DNA of 64,000 nucleotides from Bacteroidota bacterium (GTDB lineage Bacteria > Bacteroidota > Bacteroidia > Chitinophagales > Chitinophagaceae): the NCBI GenBank assembly GCA_023387985.1, contig JAEWHC010000009.1, forward strand, positions 930,001 to 994,000, given 5' to 3'. Shown piece after piece: positions 1 to 7,609 of this stretch (positions are counted from its first letter, which is position 1; each line of letters opens with the position of its first letter). The position numbers were made by a program, and so were the translations under genes. The notes beneath the pieces are model-generated. The model saw nothing but the letters and a program-made list of their open reading frames with translations, made no database searches and had not been told where the DNA came from.

Positions 1-2009
1 ATCCTTCCGTGGGCTGGCAACTCAACCGGGGCGCTTTGCACAATGTACAGGCCGGAAATACAATTGGACTTTATGCACCCGGCGATCGTGAAAATGCGAT
101 TGACGCTGAAGTAAAAAAAGTATTTATTGACTACAGCCTGGTAGAACCTTCAAGAGCGATAAATAAAAGAAAGACTTGGTATGCCGATGTGAAAAATATG
201 CTGCAGCGGAAAATTGTGTTGCAATTAGACAACTGGCACGGACATCCGGAGGACACCCGGAAACTGGTACAGGAGATCATGAAACGTGCCGGGGGATACT
301 ATGAAATTTCAACCGCCACCGGAACCGGAATCCAAACGGATTTTGAGTTGACAATCCGGAATGGCGAAGTGATTATTACACATCCGGACAATGAATTTAA
401 GCCGCTGATCCGGCCCCTGCCTTTGATTGATGCAAAAGATATTCCTGCCGTGGTTGATGCGCTGATCCATATGGCGAAATGGTATTTTATCAAAGAATTG
501 CAGAACAAAGACAAGTCGTCCGCATTCAGGCAATTTCCGGTTACGGTGGATGTGTACCAACAGAAAGCCACGAAATTTACCAAACTCAGCAATTCAGGCA
601 ACTCCGTTAAACTCAGTCTTTCAAAAAAAGGCGATCAATGGAAATCAAGGTTAAAAATTAAGCTGACCAGTAACCATACAAAGACCTTATATGTAGCTGC
701 ACTATACCTGGACAAGCATTTTATGTCATTTCCCGACCTTATGCCGGACCAGGTGAAATTGCTCGATCCCGGGGAATCGGTTTTTTTGGCGATCAATGAC
801 AATCCTGAGCTCGAACTCGAACTGGGTGACCTGATGCGTCAATACAACTGGCAATCAGCCACCGAGTATATCCAGGTATTGGCCAGTGAAGAAAATTTTG
901 CCGCTGATGCGCTGCGTCTACACGCGCTGCCTGCACCATATGTATTAAGTGACGCGGATGTCGCAGACAAAGGGATCAAACTGGAGCCGGAAGAAGATCA
1001 GGAGATACGCATCAAAAAATGGCAGTCGCAATTGCTCACTATGGTCATGCCCAATCCTGTTTATAATGTAATCTCACCAAAAATGCTCCGGCAGCTGATG
1101 GAATATGAGGAGACCGCTTATTATGCTGCAGGAATCTACTATGACGTGGCACCTGATGAAACGGGTGAACCGGTAAAGCTGGTATTGAAAAAAGGCATCA
1201 AAGTACCTGAAGAAGAGAAAACCATTCTTGATGACATTAAATTGTTTGCCGCCAACACTTTCGAAACGTTGCAACGCAAGCGCCTGTATAACCGCCTTAA
1301 GAATACTGGCCGGACTCACATTGTGGCCGAAGGAGATTCATGGTTTCAATATCCCATTCTTGTAAAAGATACGCTTGATCATTTGTATAAACTTTATGCC
1401 ATCCGCAGTTATGCCGAAGCAGGCGATACCCTCGAAAATTATATGAAAAAGCGGGAATACCTCAAAGGGCTGAAATCAGAAAAGCCGGTATTCTTCCTGA
1501 TCAGCGGGGGCGGAAATGATATACTGGGAAAACAATTTCGTGGTTTTTTACGTGACAGTGCAGACAATGCGGAAACCTCGCCGGCACGATATCTAAAACC
1601 CGAATTTTTCAAAAAGCTTGAGCAGCTTCAGCAATGGTATGAGGATATGTTCGGAGAGATTCTTAAGTTGTACCCCAATCTCTATATCATAACGCAGAGC
1701 TACGATTATGTAATTCCGGTAGATACCACAAAAGAACCTAAGAAAACGAGCTGGCTCGGAAAGTACATGATTGAGAAGGGGATAAGCGACCAGGAAGAAC
1801 GTAAGCGTTTGATCGCGTTTATGGTGGATGAATTCAACAGCCGGTTGCAGAATGCGGTGAACCAGCATAAAAACAGGGTTTTTTATGTAAACGTTCGCGG
1901 ACTCACCCGCAGCAATCAATGGTTTGATGAGATCCATCCGAACAATGAAGGTTTTGCTGCTATTGCTGACCAGTTTGTTACAATTATCGAGAATGTAAAA
2001 AAAAAATAA
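1..2009 (+). CDS. Caspase-family-like protein with C-terminal SGNH hydrolase (5' partial)
   Basis: The reading frame is open to the window edge, and the GTG at 9 is only the first start-like codon inside it, so the true N-terminus lies upstream. The visible part has two regions. Roughly the first 400 codons look like the extension that follows the peptidase domain in Bacteroidota caspase-family proteins (a small barrel-like stretch beginning LNRGALHNVQAGN, then a beta-rich module); this is my recollection of family layout, not a search. The last 230 codons are an SGNH/GDSL-type hydrolase: nucleophile in GDSW (Ser codon 1338), oxyanion motif GGGND (Asn codon 1515) and the DEIHPN block (Asp 1926, His 1935). 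SGNH enzymes cleave esters of lipids, sugars or acyl groups; the substrate here is unknown. The caspase domain itself is not in view. The stop at 2007-2009 directly follows a ten-A run, and a CHAT-protease frame continues just downstream. Confidence 0.75.
   Translation, partial: PSVGWQLNRGALHNVQAGNTIGLYAPGDRENAIDAEVKKVFIDYSLVEPSRAINKRKTWYADVKNMLQRKIVLQLDNWHGHPEDTRKLVQEIMKRAGGYYEISTATGTGIQTDFELTIRNGEVIITHPDNEFKPLIRPLPLIDAKDIPAVVDALIHMAKWYFIKELQNKDKSSAFRQFPVTVDVYQQKATKFTKLSNSGNSVKLSLSKKGDQWKSRLKIKLTSNHTKTLYVAALYLDKHFMSFPDLMPDQVKLLDPGESVFLAINDNPELELELGDLMRQYNWQSATEYIQVLASEENFAADALRLHALPAPYVLSDADVADKGIKLEPEEDQEIRIKKWQSQLLTMVMPNPVYNVISPKMLRQLMEYEETAYYAAGIYYDVAPDETGEPVKLVLKKGIKVPEEEKTILDDIKLFAANTFETLQRKRLYNRLKNTGRTHIVAEGDSWFQYPILVKDTLDHLYKLYAIRSYAEAGDTLENYMKKREYLKGLKSEKPVFFLISGGGNDILGKQFRGFLRDSADNAETSPARYLKPEFFKKLEQLQQWYEDMFGEILKLYPNLYIITQSYDYVIPVDTTKEPKKTSWLGKYMIEKGISDQEERKRLIAFMVDEFNSRLQNAVNQHKNRVFYVNVRGLTRSNQWFDEIHPNNEGFAAIADQFVTIIENVKKK
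1997..2006 (+). other. Ten-adenine run at the SGNH/CHAT junction (possible slippage site)
   Basis: Ten consecutive A residues immediately precede the stop of the SGNH gene. With one extra A the upstream frame would read Val-Lys-Lys-Lys-Ile-Lys-Asn-Asp-Ala-Gly and then continue into the CHAT protein. Runs of this length are known sites of polymerase slippage and also of sequencing error; the sequence alone cannot separate these. Confidence 0.5.
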
Positions 2010-2023
2010 AAAATGATGCGGGA

Positions 2024-3250
2024 GTGCGCCTCGATGAGAATCCGACAGAGAAGATCGCCCCATTAGAGCCCGTTCATGTGGAACCTTTACCTGCCCGGCA
2101 TGCGCCCGTCAGCACTCCGCGGTTTTTATTCAGCAATCCCGCTTCTATTCCGGTTACAGCCCGCTTTCCCATTTCTCCACTCAGGTTGAAAACCAGTGCA
2201 AAACGCGCCATGAGGTCGGCGCCTCCGCGACCCCTGGCCCACATGCGTCCAGAGGAAATGAAGATGGAAACCGCAAATGGCGACGGTGCCACCAAACCGA
2301 AAAAAACCAGAACCTCACTGCGTGCAGGGCAATTGGAGTATGAGATTCCAGGAAACATGAAACCTGGAAAGGTTACCAAATGCACCGTCCGGATTGCAGG
2401 CACTGAAGTCTCCGCAGATACCATCCGGATCAGTGATGAAAGCGATCATGCTTCCATACAGATCAGCAATGAGATGGGCGTCAGGCTATTGGACCTGGCT
2501 GGTGGTGCTGATTTTAAAATCACGGGTTTCAGCAGCGAAAAACAATCCATTGAAAAGGGAGAATTTTCCGAATGGCAATTTTTTGTTGAGCCACTGAAAA
2601 AGAAAACCGGCAATTTTGTCCTGTTCCTGGTTATCACCGCTTATTACAACGGGAAACAAAAAGATGTGGCGACTATTACCAAGAGCATCAATACGAAGTC
2701 CGTCTCCCGCAAAAGGGTTGTCTTTCTTGCGGCAGATACAAATGATCTGAATATTCAGGAGGAGGAGCATATCATTCATAAACATTTCGCTTCCAATAAG
2801 CGAAGATTTGAATACTCAAAGATCACAGCCCTCAATGCTTTTGATCTGAACCAGGTTCTCCTGAAAGAAAGTCCCAACTTTCTTCATTATGCCGGCCATG
2901 GATTGGTTGAGGGTATTTTGCTGTTCAATGAAGAACAGGAACTGGTAATGGCCTCCACCGAAAATCTCCTGGCAATATTTAATGCCGTCAAAGAGAAACT
3001 GAATATTGAATGCATTATTCTCAATTCCTGTTTTTCAAGAGGGCAGGCCGGTGTGCTGAAACAATTTACCAAATACCTGATCGGCACCACTTCAGCTATT
3101 GATGACTCAGCAGCGATTGGATTTTCCAACGGTTTTTATATGAATTTGTTTGAAGGATTATCGGTTCGTAAAGCATACAATGCTACGCTAAGCTTGCTGC
3201 AGATCAACGATAAAGATCCAAAAATTAAGGAGATGTATAATTGGTTTTGA
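2024..3250 (+). CDS. CHAT-type (caspase-like) Cys/His protease with linker and beta-sandwich module
   Basis: The protein has three parts. Residues 1-100 are a low-complexity Pro/Ala/Arg-rich linker. Residues 100-225 look like a beta-rich module of a kind I recall beside CHAT and TIR effectors. Residues 230-400 are a CHAT peptidase with the His in YAGHG (H292) and the Cys in LNSCFS (C336), the expected catalytic dyad, followed by the typical IGTTSAIDDSAAIGFSNGFY core. CHAT proteases cut specific protein partners and act in bacterial conflict and cell-death systems; the target here is unknown. The start is uncertain. GTG 2024 is the first standard start, the first in-frame ATG is only at 2210, and the frame is open upstream through the A-run that ends the SGNH gene. 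It may therefore be a separate gene, a frameshift product, or part of one longer protein. No TPR or signal peptide is seen, which suggests a cytoplasmic protein. Confidence 0.8.
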   Translation: MRLDENPTEKIAPLEPVHVEPLPARHAPVSTPRFLFSNPASIPVTARFPISPLRLKTSAKRAMRSAPPRPLAHMRPEEMKMETANGDGATKPKKTRTSLRAGQLEYEIPGNMKPGKVTKCTVRIAGTEVSADTIRISDESDHASIQISNEMGVRLLDLAGGADFKITGFSSEKQSIEKGEFSEWQFFVEPLKKKTGNFVLFLVITAYYNGKQKDVATITKSINTKSVSRKRVVFLAADTNDLNIQEEEHIIHKHFASNKRRFEYSKITALNAFDLNQVLLKESPNFLHYAGHGLVEGILLFNEEQELVMASTENLLAIFNAVKEKLNIECIILNSCFSRGQAGVLKQFTKYLIGTTSAIDDSAAIGFSNGFYMNLFEGLSVRKAYNATLSLLQINDKDPKIKEMYNWF

Positions 3251-3449
3251 ATCATTCATGTTTTACTTCTTACCAGGGCAAATCCGTAAACCTTATAAAA
3301 ATGTCCTTCGTTAAAAGTTACCGAAATGGTAAGGTATTCACTTCGTTCCGCATTTTGAATGTTCTTACATTTTGATCTATGAATCAACAGGTTATGTAAG
3401 ATTTATTTTATTCAACTTTATCTTGACTCTGATAAATCCAAAACAAAAA
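3251..3449. other. Intergenic stretch, no gene recognised
   Basis: This is AT-rich sequence between the CHAT gene and the SAM-riboswitch promoter. A small hairpin (TTACC/GGTAA around 3317-3332) is the only structure I see. It has no T-run, so I do not call it a terminator. Confidence 0.5.
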
Positions 3450-3482
3450 TTTGGAAGTTTAAATTTCCACCTGATATATTTG
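3450..3482 (+). promoter_or_regulatory. Bacteroidota-type promoter of the methionine operon
   Basis: A -33 element TTTG (3450-3453) and a -7 element TATATTTG (3475-3482, consensus TAnnTTTG) are separated by 21 bases, the spacing expected for the primary sigma factor of this phylum. The SAM riboswitch starts about 18 bases downstream. Confidence 0.7.
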
Positions 3483-3500
3483 CAGTAGTTCTTTCAAAAT

Positions 3501-3613
3501 ACTTATCAAGAAAGGCAGAGGGAAATGGCCCTTTGAAGCCTTGGCAACCCTGATGGAAATTCTCACCCGTCAGAAGGTGCCAACTCCATTTCGCGAAAGC
3601 GGAAGAGATAAGT
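3501..3613 (+). promoter_or_regulatory. SAM-I (S-box) riboswitch
   Basis: The stretch matches the SAM-I aptamer core: closing stem P1 made by ACTTAT (3501-3506) and ATAAGT (3608-3613), then the conserved AGGGAAATGGCCCTTTGAAG block, CCTTGGCAACC, GGTGCCAACTCC and AGAGATAAG. SAM-I aptamers bind S-adenosylmethionine and switch off methionine genes when SAM is plentiful. The downstream genes metY and metX-hom fit exactly. TAAGTCCG (3609-3616), which includes the 3' strand of P1, is complementary to CGGACTTA (3659-3666) in the terminator, so SAM binding should free the terminator to form. Confidence 0.95.
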
Positions 3614-3649
3614 CCGAGATTAAAGTTTGTTTCAATTAACTGATTATAC

Positions 3650-3683
3650 AAGCTCATTCGGACTTAACGGGTGAGCTTTTTTT
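3650..3683 (+). terminator. SAM-controlled intrinsic terminator (expression platform)
   Basis: The stem is AAGCTCATTCG (3650-3660) with CGGGTGAGCTT (3668-3678), including two G-U pairs, with loop GACTTAA and a seven-T run ending at 3683. The 3' end of the left arm plus the loop (CGGACTTA, 3659-3666) can pair instead with TAAGTCCG in the riboswitch, forming the antiterminator. This is a complete transcription-attenuation switch. Confidence 0.9.
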
Positions 3684-3886
3684 GTACCCTTTGGGATGAT
3701 CATCCAAAGGATCAATCGCCGGTACGTGTGGCATGGCCGGCAATAAAGCTTACCTGCTAAGTTCCTTAATCTCCAATGATAAGTTTGAATGACGGCCAAC
3801 ACCCGGCTTTTCTCCGCAGGATGCAGTTAAATGCTCGCCTGTGGAGGAATGGGTGCCCATTTTTAACCGTTTAAAAAAACAAAAAC
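3684..3886 (+). promoter_or_regulatory. metY leader downstream of the terminator, with a strong dyad
   Basis: About 200 bases of untranslated leader remain between the terminator and the metY start. It holds a perfect 12-base palindrome, GGATGATCATCC (3694-3705). With one bulged G, its arms extend to CCTTT/AAAGG (3688-3710). A weaker GCCGG/CCGGC pair follows near 3718-3742. No short gene was recognised here. The dyad could be a protein operator or an RNA hairpin. Confidence 0.5.
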
Positions 3887-5188
3887 ATGAGCAATTTTCA
3901 TTTTGACACCTTGCAGGTTCACGCCGGTCAGCAGTCTGATCCCACCACAAACAGCATTACGGTTCCGATTTACCAAACCACCAGTTTTGAATTCAACAGC
4001 TCCAAGCACGCTTCAGATCTTTTTGGATTGCGCGAATTTGGCAATATCTATACCCGGATCATGAATCCGACTTCGGATGTGTTTGAAAAGCGGATTGCTG
4101 CGCTTGAGGGCGGTGTAGCTGCCCTGGCTGTCAGCAGTGGACAAGCGGCGCAATTTCTGGCCATTACCAACATCATCAATGCCGGGCAAAATTTCGTGAC
4201 CTCCTCCTATCTCTATGGCGGTACATTCAACCAGTTTAAAGTTTCGTTTAAAAGACTGGGCATTGAAGCCCGCTTTGCCAACGCTGATGATGTGGAAAGC
4301 TTCCGGGCACAGATTGACAGCAATACCCGGGCGTTATACGTTGAAACCATCGGCAATCCACGCCTTCACGTTCCCGATTTTGAAAAATTCGCAGCCCTGG
4401 CCAAAGAATATGATCTGCCGCTTATTGTAGACAATACCTTTGGGGCCGGTGGCTATCTATGTCAGCCATTAAAACTGGGGGCCAACATTGTGGTCGAAAG
4501 TACAACCAAATGGATCGGCGGTCATGGTACAAGTATAGGAGGCGTAATTGTGGATGGCGGAAATTATAACTGGAGTACCGAAAAATTCCCGCAGTTCAGC
4601 CAGCCTTCGGAAGGTTACCATGGTCTTGTGTTTGGCAATGTGTTTGGAGAGAACAATCCACTGGGTTTGCCGAATATCGCCTTCACCATCAGGGCAAGGG
4701 TTGAGGGCCTTCGTGATTTTGGCCCGGCCGCAAGTCCCTTTAACTCATTTCTGCATTTACAAGGATTGGAAACATTGAGCCTACGTGTACAGCGCACTGT
4801 AGATAATGCCCTCGCCCTTGCAAAATGGCTGGAGCAACACCCCAAAGTAGAATACGTATTGTATCCTGGCCTGGAAGGAAATGCATATCATGAAAATGCC
4901 AAAAAATACCTGCGCAACGGCTTTGGCGGAATTCTGCAGGTTGGACTAAAAGCTGGAAAAGAAGCCGCTTCCAAATTCGTTGACAACCTCGAACTGATCC
5001 TGAATGTGGCCAATGTCGGGGATGTGCGCACCCTGGCTATTCATCCTGCCACCACCACACATGAACAACTGACGGAAGAAGAGCAGGCTGCAGCGGGCGC
5101 TTTGCCAAACCTCGTGAGGTTAAGCGCAGGTATTGAACATATTGATGATATAAAGGCTGATATCGAACAGGCTTTGGAAAAGATTTGA
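3887..5188 (+). CDS. metY: O-acetylhomoserine sulfhydrylase (aminocarboxypropyltransferase), PLP-dependent
   Basis: This is a 433-aa Cys/Met-metabolism PLP enzyme of the usual MetY length. It replaces the acetyl group of O-acetylhomoserine with sulfide to give homocysteine (or with methanethiol to give methionine). The N-terminal FDTLQVHAGQ and VPIYQTTSFEF motifs, and the PLP-lysine motif ESTTKWIGGHG with Lys208, identify the fold; the length and ETIGNPRLHVPD favour MetY over MetB/MetZ. It is the first gene behind the SAM-I riboswitch and lies 4 bases ahead of metX-hom, whose MetX half makes its substrate. The enzyme is cytoplasmic. ATG 3887 places the HAGQ motif at the expected distance from the N-terminus. 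Confidence 0.95.
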   Translation: MSNFHFDTLQVHAGQQSDPTTNSITVPIYQTTSFEFNSSKHASDLFGLREFGNIYTRIMNPTSDVFEKRIAALEGGVAALAVSSGQAAQFLAITNIINAGQNFVTSSYLYGGTFNQFKVSFKRLGIEARFANADDVESFRAQIDSNTRALYVETIGNPRLHVPDFEKFAALAKEYDLPLIVDNTFGAGGYLCQPLKLGANIVVESTTKWIGGHGTSIGGVIVDGGNYNWSTEKFPQFSQPSEGYHGLVFGNVFGENNPLGLPNIAFTIRARVEGLRDFGPAASPFNSFLHLQGLETLSLRVQRTVDNALALAKWLEQHPKVEYVLYPGLEGNAYHENAKKYLRNGFGGILQVGLKAGKEAASKFVDNLELILNVANVGDVRTLAIHPATTTHEQLTEEEQAAAGALPNLVRLSAGIEHIDDIKADIEQALEKI

Positions 5189-5192
5189 TAGA

Positions 5193-7565
5193 ATGGCGGA
5201 GAACAACTCCATAGAAGATAAGACAGGCAGGCAGGAAATACTGGAATGTAACGGTCTCGTATTGGAGTCGGGCTACCGGCTCGGGCGGTATGAACTGGCT
5301 TACCATACTTATGGAACGCTGAATGCGGAAAGATCGAATGTGGTCTGGATCTTTCATGCACTCACCGCCAACAGCAACCCGGTAGAATGGTGGGATGGCC
5401 TTGTAGGCGAAGGCCGGTTGTTCGACCCGGAAAAGTATTTTATTGTTTGTGTGAATATGCCCGGAAGCTGTTATGGCTCCACCGGGCCTCTTTCATTAAA
5501 TGAATACACAGGTACTCCCTGGTATCATGATTTTCCATGGTTTACTCCGCGGGATATGATTCGCAGTTATAGACCATTGCGCGAAGCGCTGGGGATTGAA
5601 AAAATCCATATCGGCATTGGTGGCAGTATGGGCGGGCAGCAGTTGCTGGAATGGGCAATTGAAGAGCCTGAGCTTTTTGAACATATTATTCCCCTGGCAA
5701 CGAATGCTTTTCATTCGGCCTGGGGGATTGCGTGGAATACGAGCCAGCGTATGGCCATTGAAGCCGATGGCAGCTGGCTTGAGCGACACAACAATGCGGG
5801 GGAGGCCGGAATGATGGCGGCAAGGGCCACCGCTCTCATCAGCTACCGGAGTTATGAAGGTTATGGCGCCACGCAGACCCGAAATGTAAGTCAATGGCAT
5901 ATCAGCCGGGAAGGCGAATCCGATGGCGGAGCGGCTAGTTATCAACGATACCAGGGTCAAAAACTTGCCAACCGGTTCAATGCATTTAGTTATTATGCTT
6001 TAAGCAAGGGAATGGATGCCCATAACGTTGGCCGGGGCAGGGAAACCGTGGAAGATGCGCTTAAAAGCATACGGGCAAGCGCATTGGTGATTGGCATTAC
6101 AAGTGATGGCTTGTTTCCATTGAACGAACAGAAATATCTTGCTACGCATATTCCGTTTGCAAAATTTGTGGCGATTGAAAGCATGTTTGGCCATGATGGA
6201 TTTCTACTGGAATTTGAAAGCATAGAAGAAAATATTATAGAATTTTTGAATTACAACAAAATGAGTGAAGAGTTAAGACACGAAGATTATCATCACCGCA
6301 AACTGCTGATCGGTATGTTTGGTTTTGGTGTGGTGGGTGAAGGCCTTTATCATGTATTGAAACAAACCCCAAGCCTGAAGGCGGAAATCAAAAGGGTATG
6401 CATCAAGCATCCGGATAAGAAAAGAAATGCTCCGAAGGAATTGTTTACTACCGACAAAGAAGCCTTGCTGAACGATGAGGAGATCAATGTGATTGTAGAG
6501 GTGATCGACGACAGCGTGGCCGCTTTTGAAATAGTGAAAACGGCCTTGCTCAATGGCAAACATGTGGTAAGCGCAAGCAAGAAAATGATTGCCGAAAACC
6601 TTAAGGCTTTGTTGAAACTGCAACAGGATACCGGGCTTTCTTTGTTGTATGAAGCTTCCGCCTGCGCATCCATTCCCGTGATCCGGAACCTGGAAGAATA
6701 TTACGACAATGATCTGCTGCATGGCATTCAGGCTATTGTCAATGGCAGTACCAATTACATCCTCACCAAAATGTTTGAGGAAAAACTTAGTTATAAAGAC
6801 GCCCTTTTGCAGGCTCAGCAACTTGGATTCGCCGAAAGCAATCCCACGCTTGATGTGGAAGGATACGACGCGGTAAATAAATGGAACAACCTGCTTGTGC
6901 ATGCCTATGGAATTGTGACCGAACCGCAGCATATCCTTTTCACCGGTATACAAAATGTGAATGAGTACGATTCTTCCGTGTCTTCGGAAAAAGGATGGGT
7001 GATCCGGTTGATCGCGCAGGCGAAAAAACTCGACAATGGAAAAGTGGCCGCTTTTGTATTGCCACAGTTTATACCCAACAGCGATCACCTGGCTTTTGTG
7101 CGTAATGAATTCAATGGCGTGGTGATCGAAAGTTCTTTTGCCGAAAAACAATTCTTTTATGGTAAAGGAGCAGGCAGTTTTCCTACGGCTTCTGCCGTAT
7201 TGAGTGATATCAGCGCTTTACGTTATGATTATAAATACGAATACAAGAAATTGTACCATCATAAACCTGCAGAGCTTTCTGATGATTTCTACCTAAAGGT
7301 CTATCTGGCCGCTCCCCATGCCATCGAGCTGCCACATGAAAAATTTGAATGGATTGAAGAGTTTCACGCCCGTGAAGATTACCGCCATATTTCCGGCGTC
7401 ATTCATGCAAGCAAACTGGTTGAATCAGATTGGTGGAAAGCTGAAGGCATTTCTCTGATCTTATTGCCCAACGCTATAATTGAAAACCTTGATCTGAATA
7501 AAGCAAAGAAACGGAGTCTTGAACTTGCAGGCATTCAGTTTCACCATGGCGCATTCCATTGGTAA
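5193..7565 (+). CDS. Fused homoserine O-acetyltransferase / homoserine dehydrogenase
   Basis: One 790-aa frame joins two enzymes of consecutive steps. Residues 1-356 are a MetX-type alpha/beta hydrolase-fold acetyltransferase with nucleophile elbow GGSMGG (Ser145), Asp305 in ITSDGLFP and His334 in MFGHDG. Residues 357-790 are homoserine dehydrogenase with nucleotide-binding GMFGFGVVG (374-382), NGSTNYIL (517-524) and the GYDAVNK catalytic block (Asp559, Lys563). Homoserine dehydrogenase reduces aspartate semialdehyde to homoserine and MetX acetylates it; MetY upstream uses the product. Residue 357 is a Met that looks like the native dehydrogenase start. The junction reads AAC AAA ATG AGT. With one A fewer it would be the classic ATGA stop/start overlap of two separate genes. 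This may be a real fusion or a one-base sequence error. Regulation is by the SAM-I riboswitch. Confidence 0.9.
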   Translation: MAENNSIEDKTGRQEILECNGLVLESGYRLGRYELAYHTYGTLNAERSNVVWIFHALTANSNPVEWWDGLVGEGRLFDPEKYFIVCVNMPGSCYGSTGPLSLNEYTGTPWYHDFPWFTPRDMIRSYRPLREALGIEKIHIGIGGSMGGQQLLEWAIEEPELFEHIIPLATNAFHSAWGIAWNTSQRMAIEADGSWLERHNNAGEAGMMAARATALISYRSYEGYGATQTRNVSQWHISREGESDGGAASYQRYQGQKLANRFNAFSYYALSKGMDAHNVGRGRETVEDALKSIRASALVIGITSDGLFPLNEQKYLATHIPFAKFVAIESMFGHDGFLLEFESIEENIIEFLNYNKMSEELRHEDYHHRKLLIGMFGFGVVGEGLYHVLKQTPSLKAEIKRVCIKHPDKKRNAPKELFTTDKEALLNDEEINVIVEVIDDSVAAFEIVKTALLNGKHVVSASKKMIAENLKALLKLQQDTGLSLLYEASACASIPVIRNLEEYYDNDLLHGIQAIVNGSTNYILTKMFEEKLSYKDALLQAQQLGFAESNPTLDVEGYDAVNKWNNLLVHAYGIVTEPQHILFTGIQNVNEYDSSVSSEKGWVIRLIAQAKKLDNGKVAAFVLPQFIPNSDHLAFVRNEFNGVVIESSFAEKQFFYGKGAGSFPTASAVLSDISALRYDYKYEYKKLYHHKPAELSDDFYLKVYLAAPHAIELPHEKFEWIEEFHAREDYRHISGVIHASKLVESDWWKAEGISLILLPNAIIENLDLNKAKKRSLELAGIQFHHGAFHW

Positions 7566-7596
7566 TCCTGCCTGAAATTTCGGCCCCCAAACCCAT

Positions 7597-7604
7597 TACC
7601 TTTG
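7597..7604 (+). promoter_or_regulatory. -7 promoter element TACCTTTG, near-leaderless
   Basis: This matches TAnnTTTG exactly and ends five bases before the ATG at 7610, so the transcript would have almost no leader. I see no convincing -33 TTTG at the right distance. Confidence 0.45.
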
Positions 7605-7609
7605 CGTTT

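Noticed and set aside
1593..2063. 156-codon minus-strand frame across the SGNH/CHAT junction
   Set aside because: It mirrors the SGNH coding region and lacks any recognisable motif or promoter.
3418..3657. Minus-strand frame over the riboswitch
   Set aside because: The region is fully explained by the SAM-I aptamer and its terminator on the plus strand.
6273..7151. 292-codon open frame on the minus strand
   Set aside because: It is antisense to the homoserine dehydrogenase half, whose motifs are unmistakable. It has no family-like sequence of its own.
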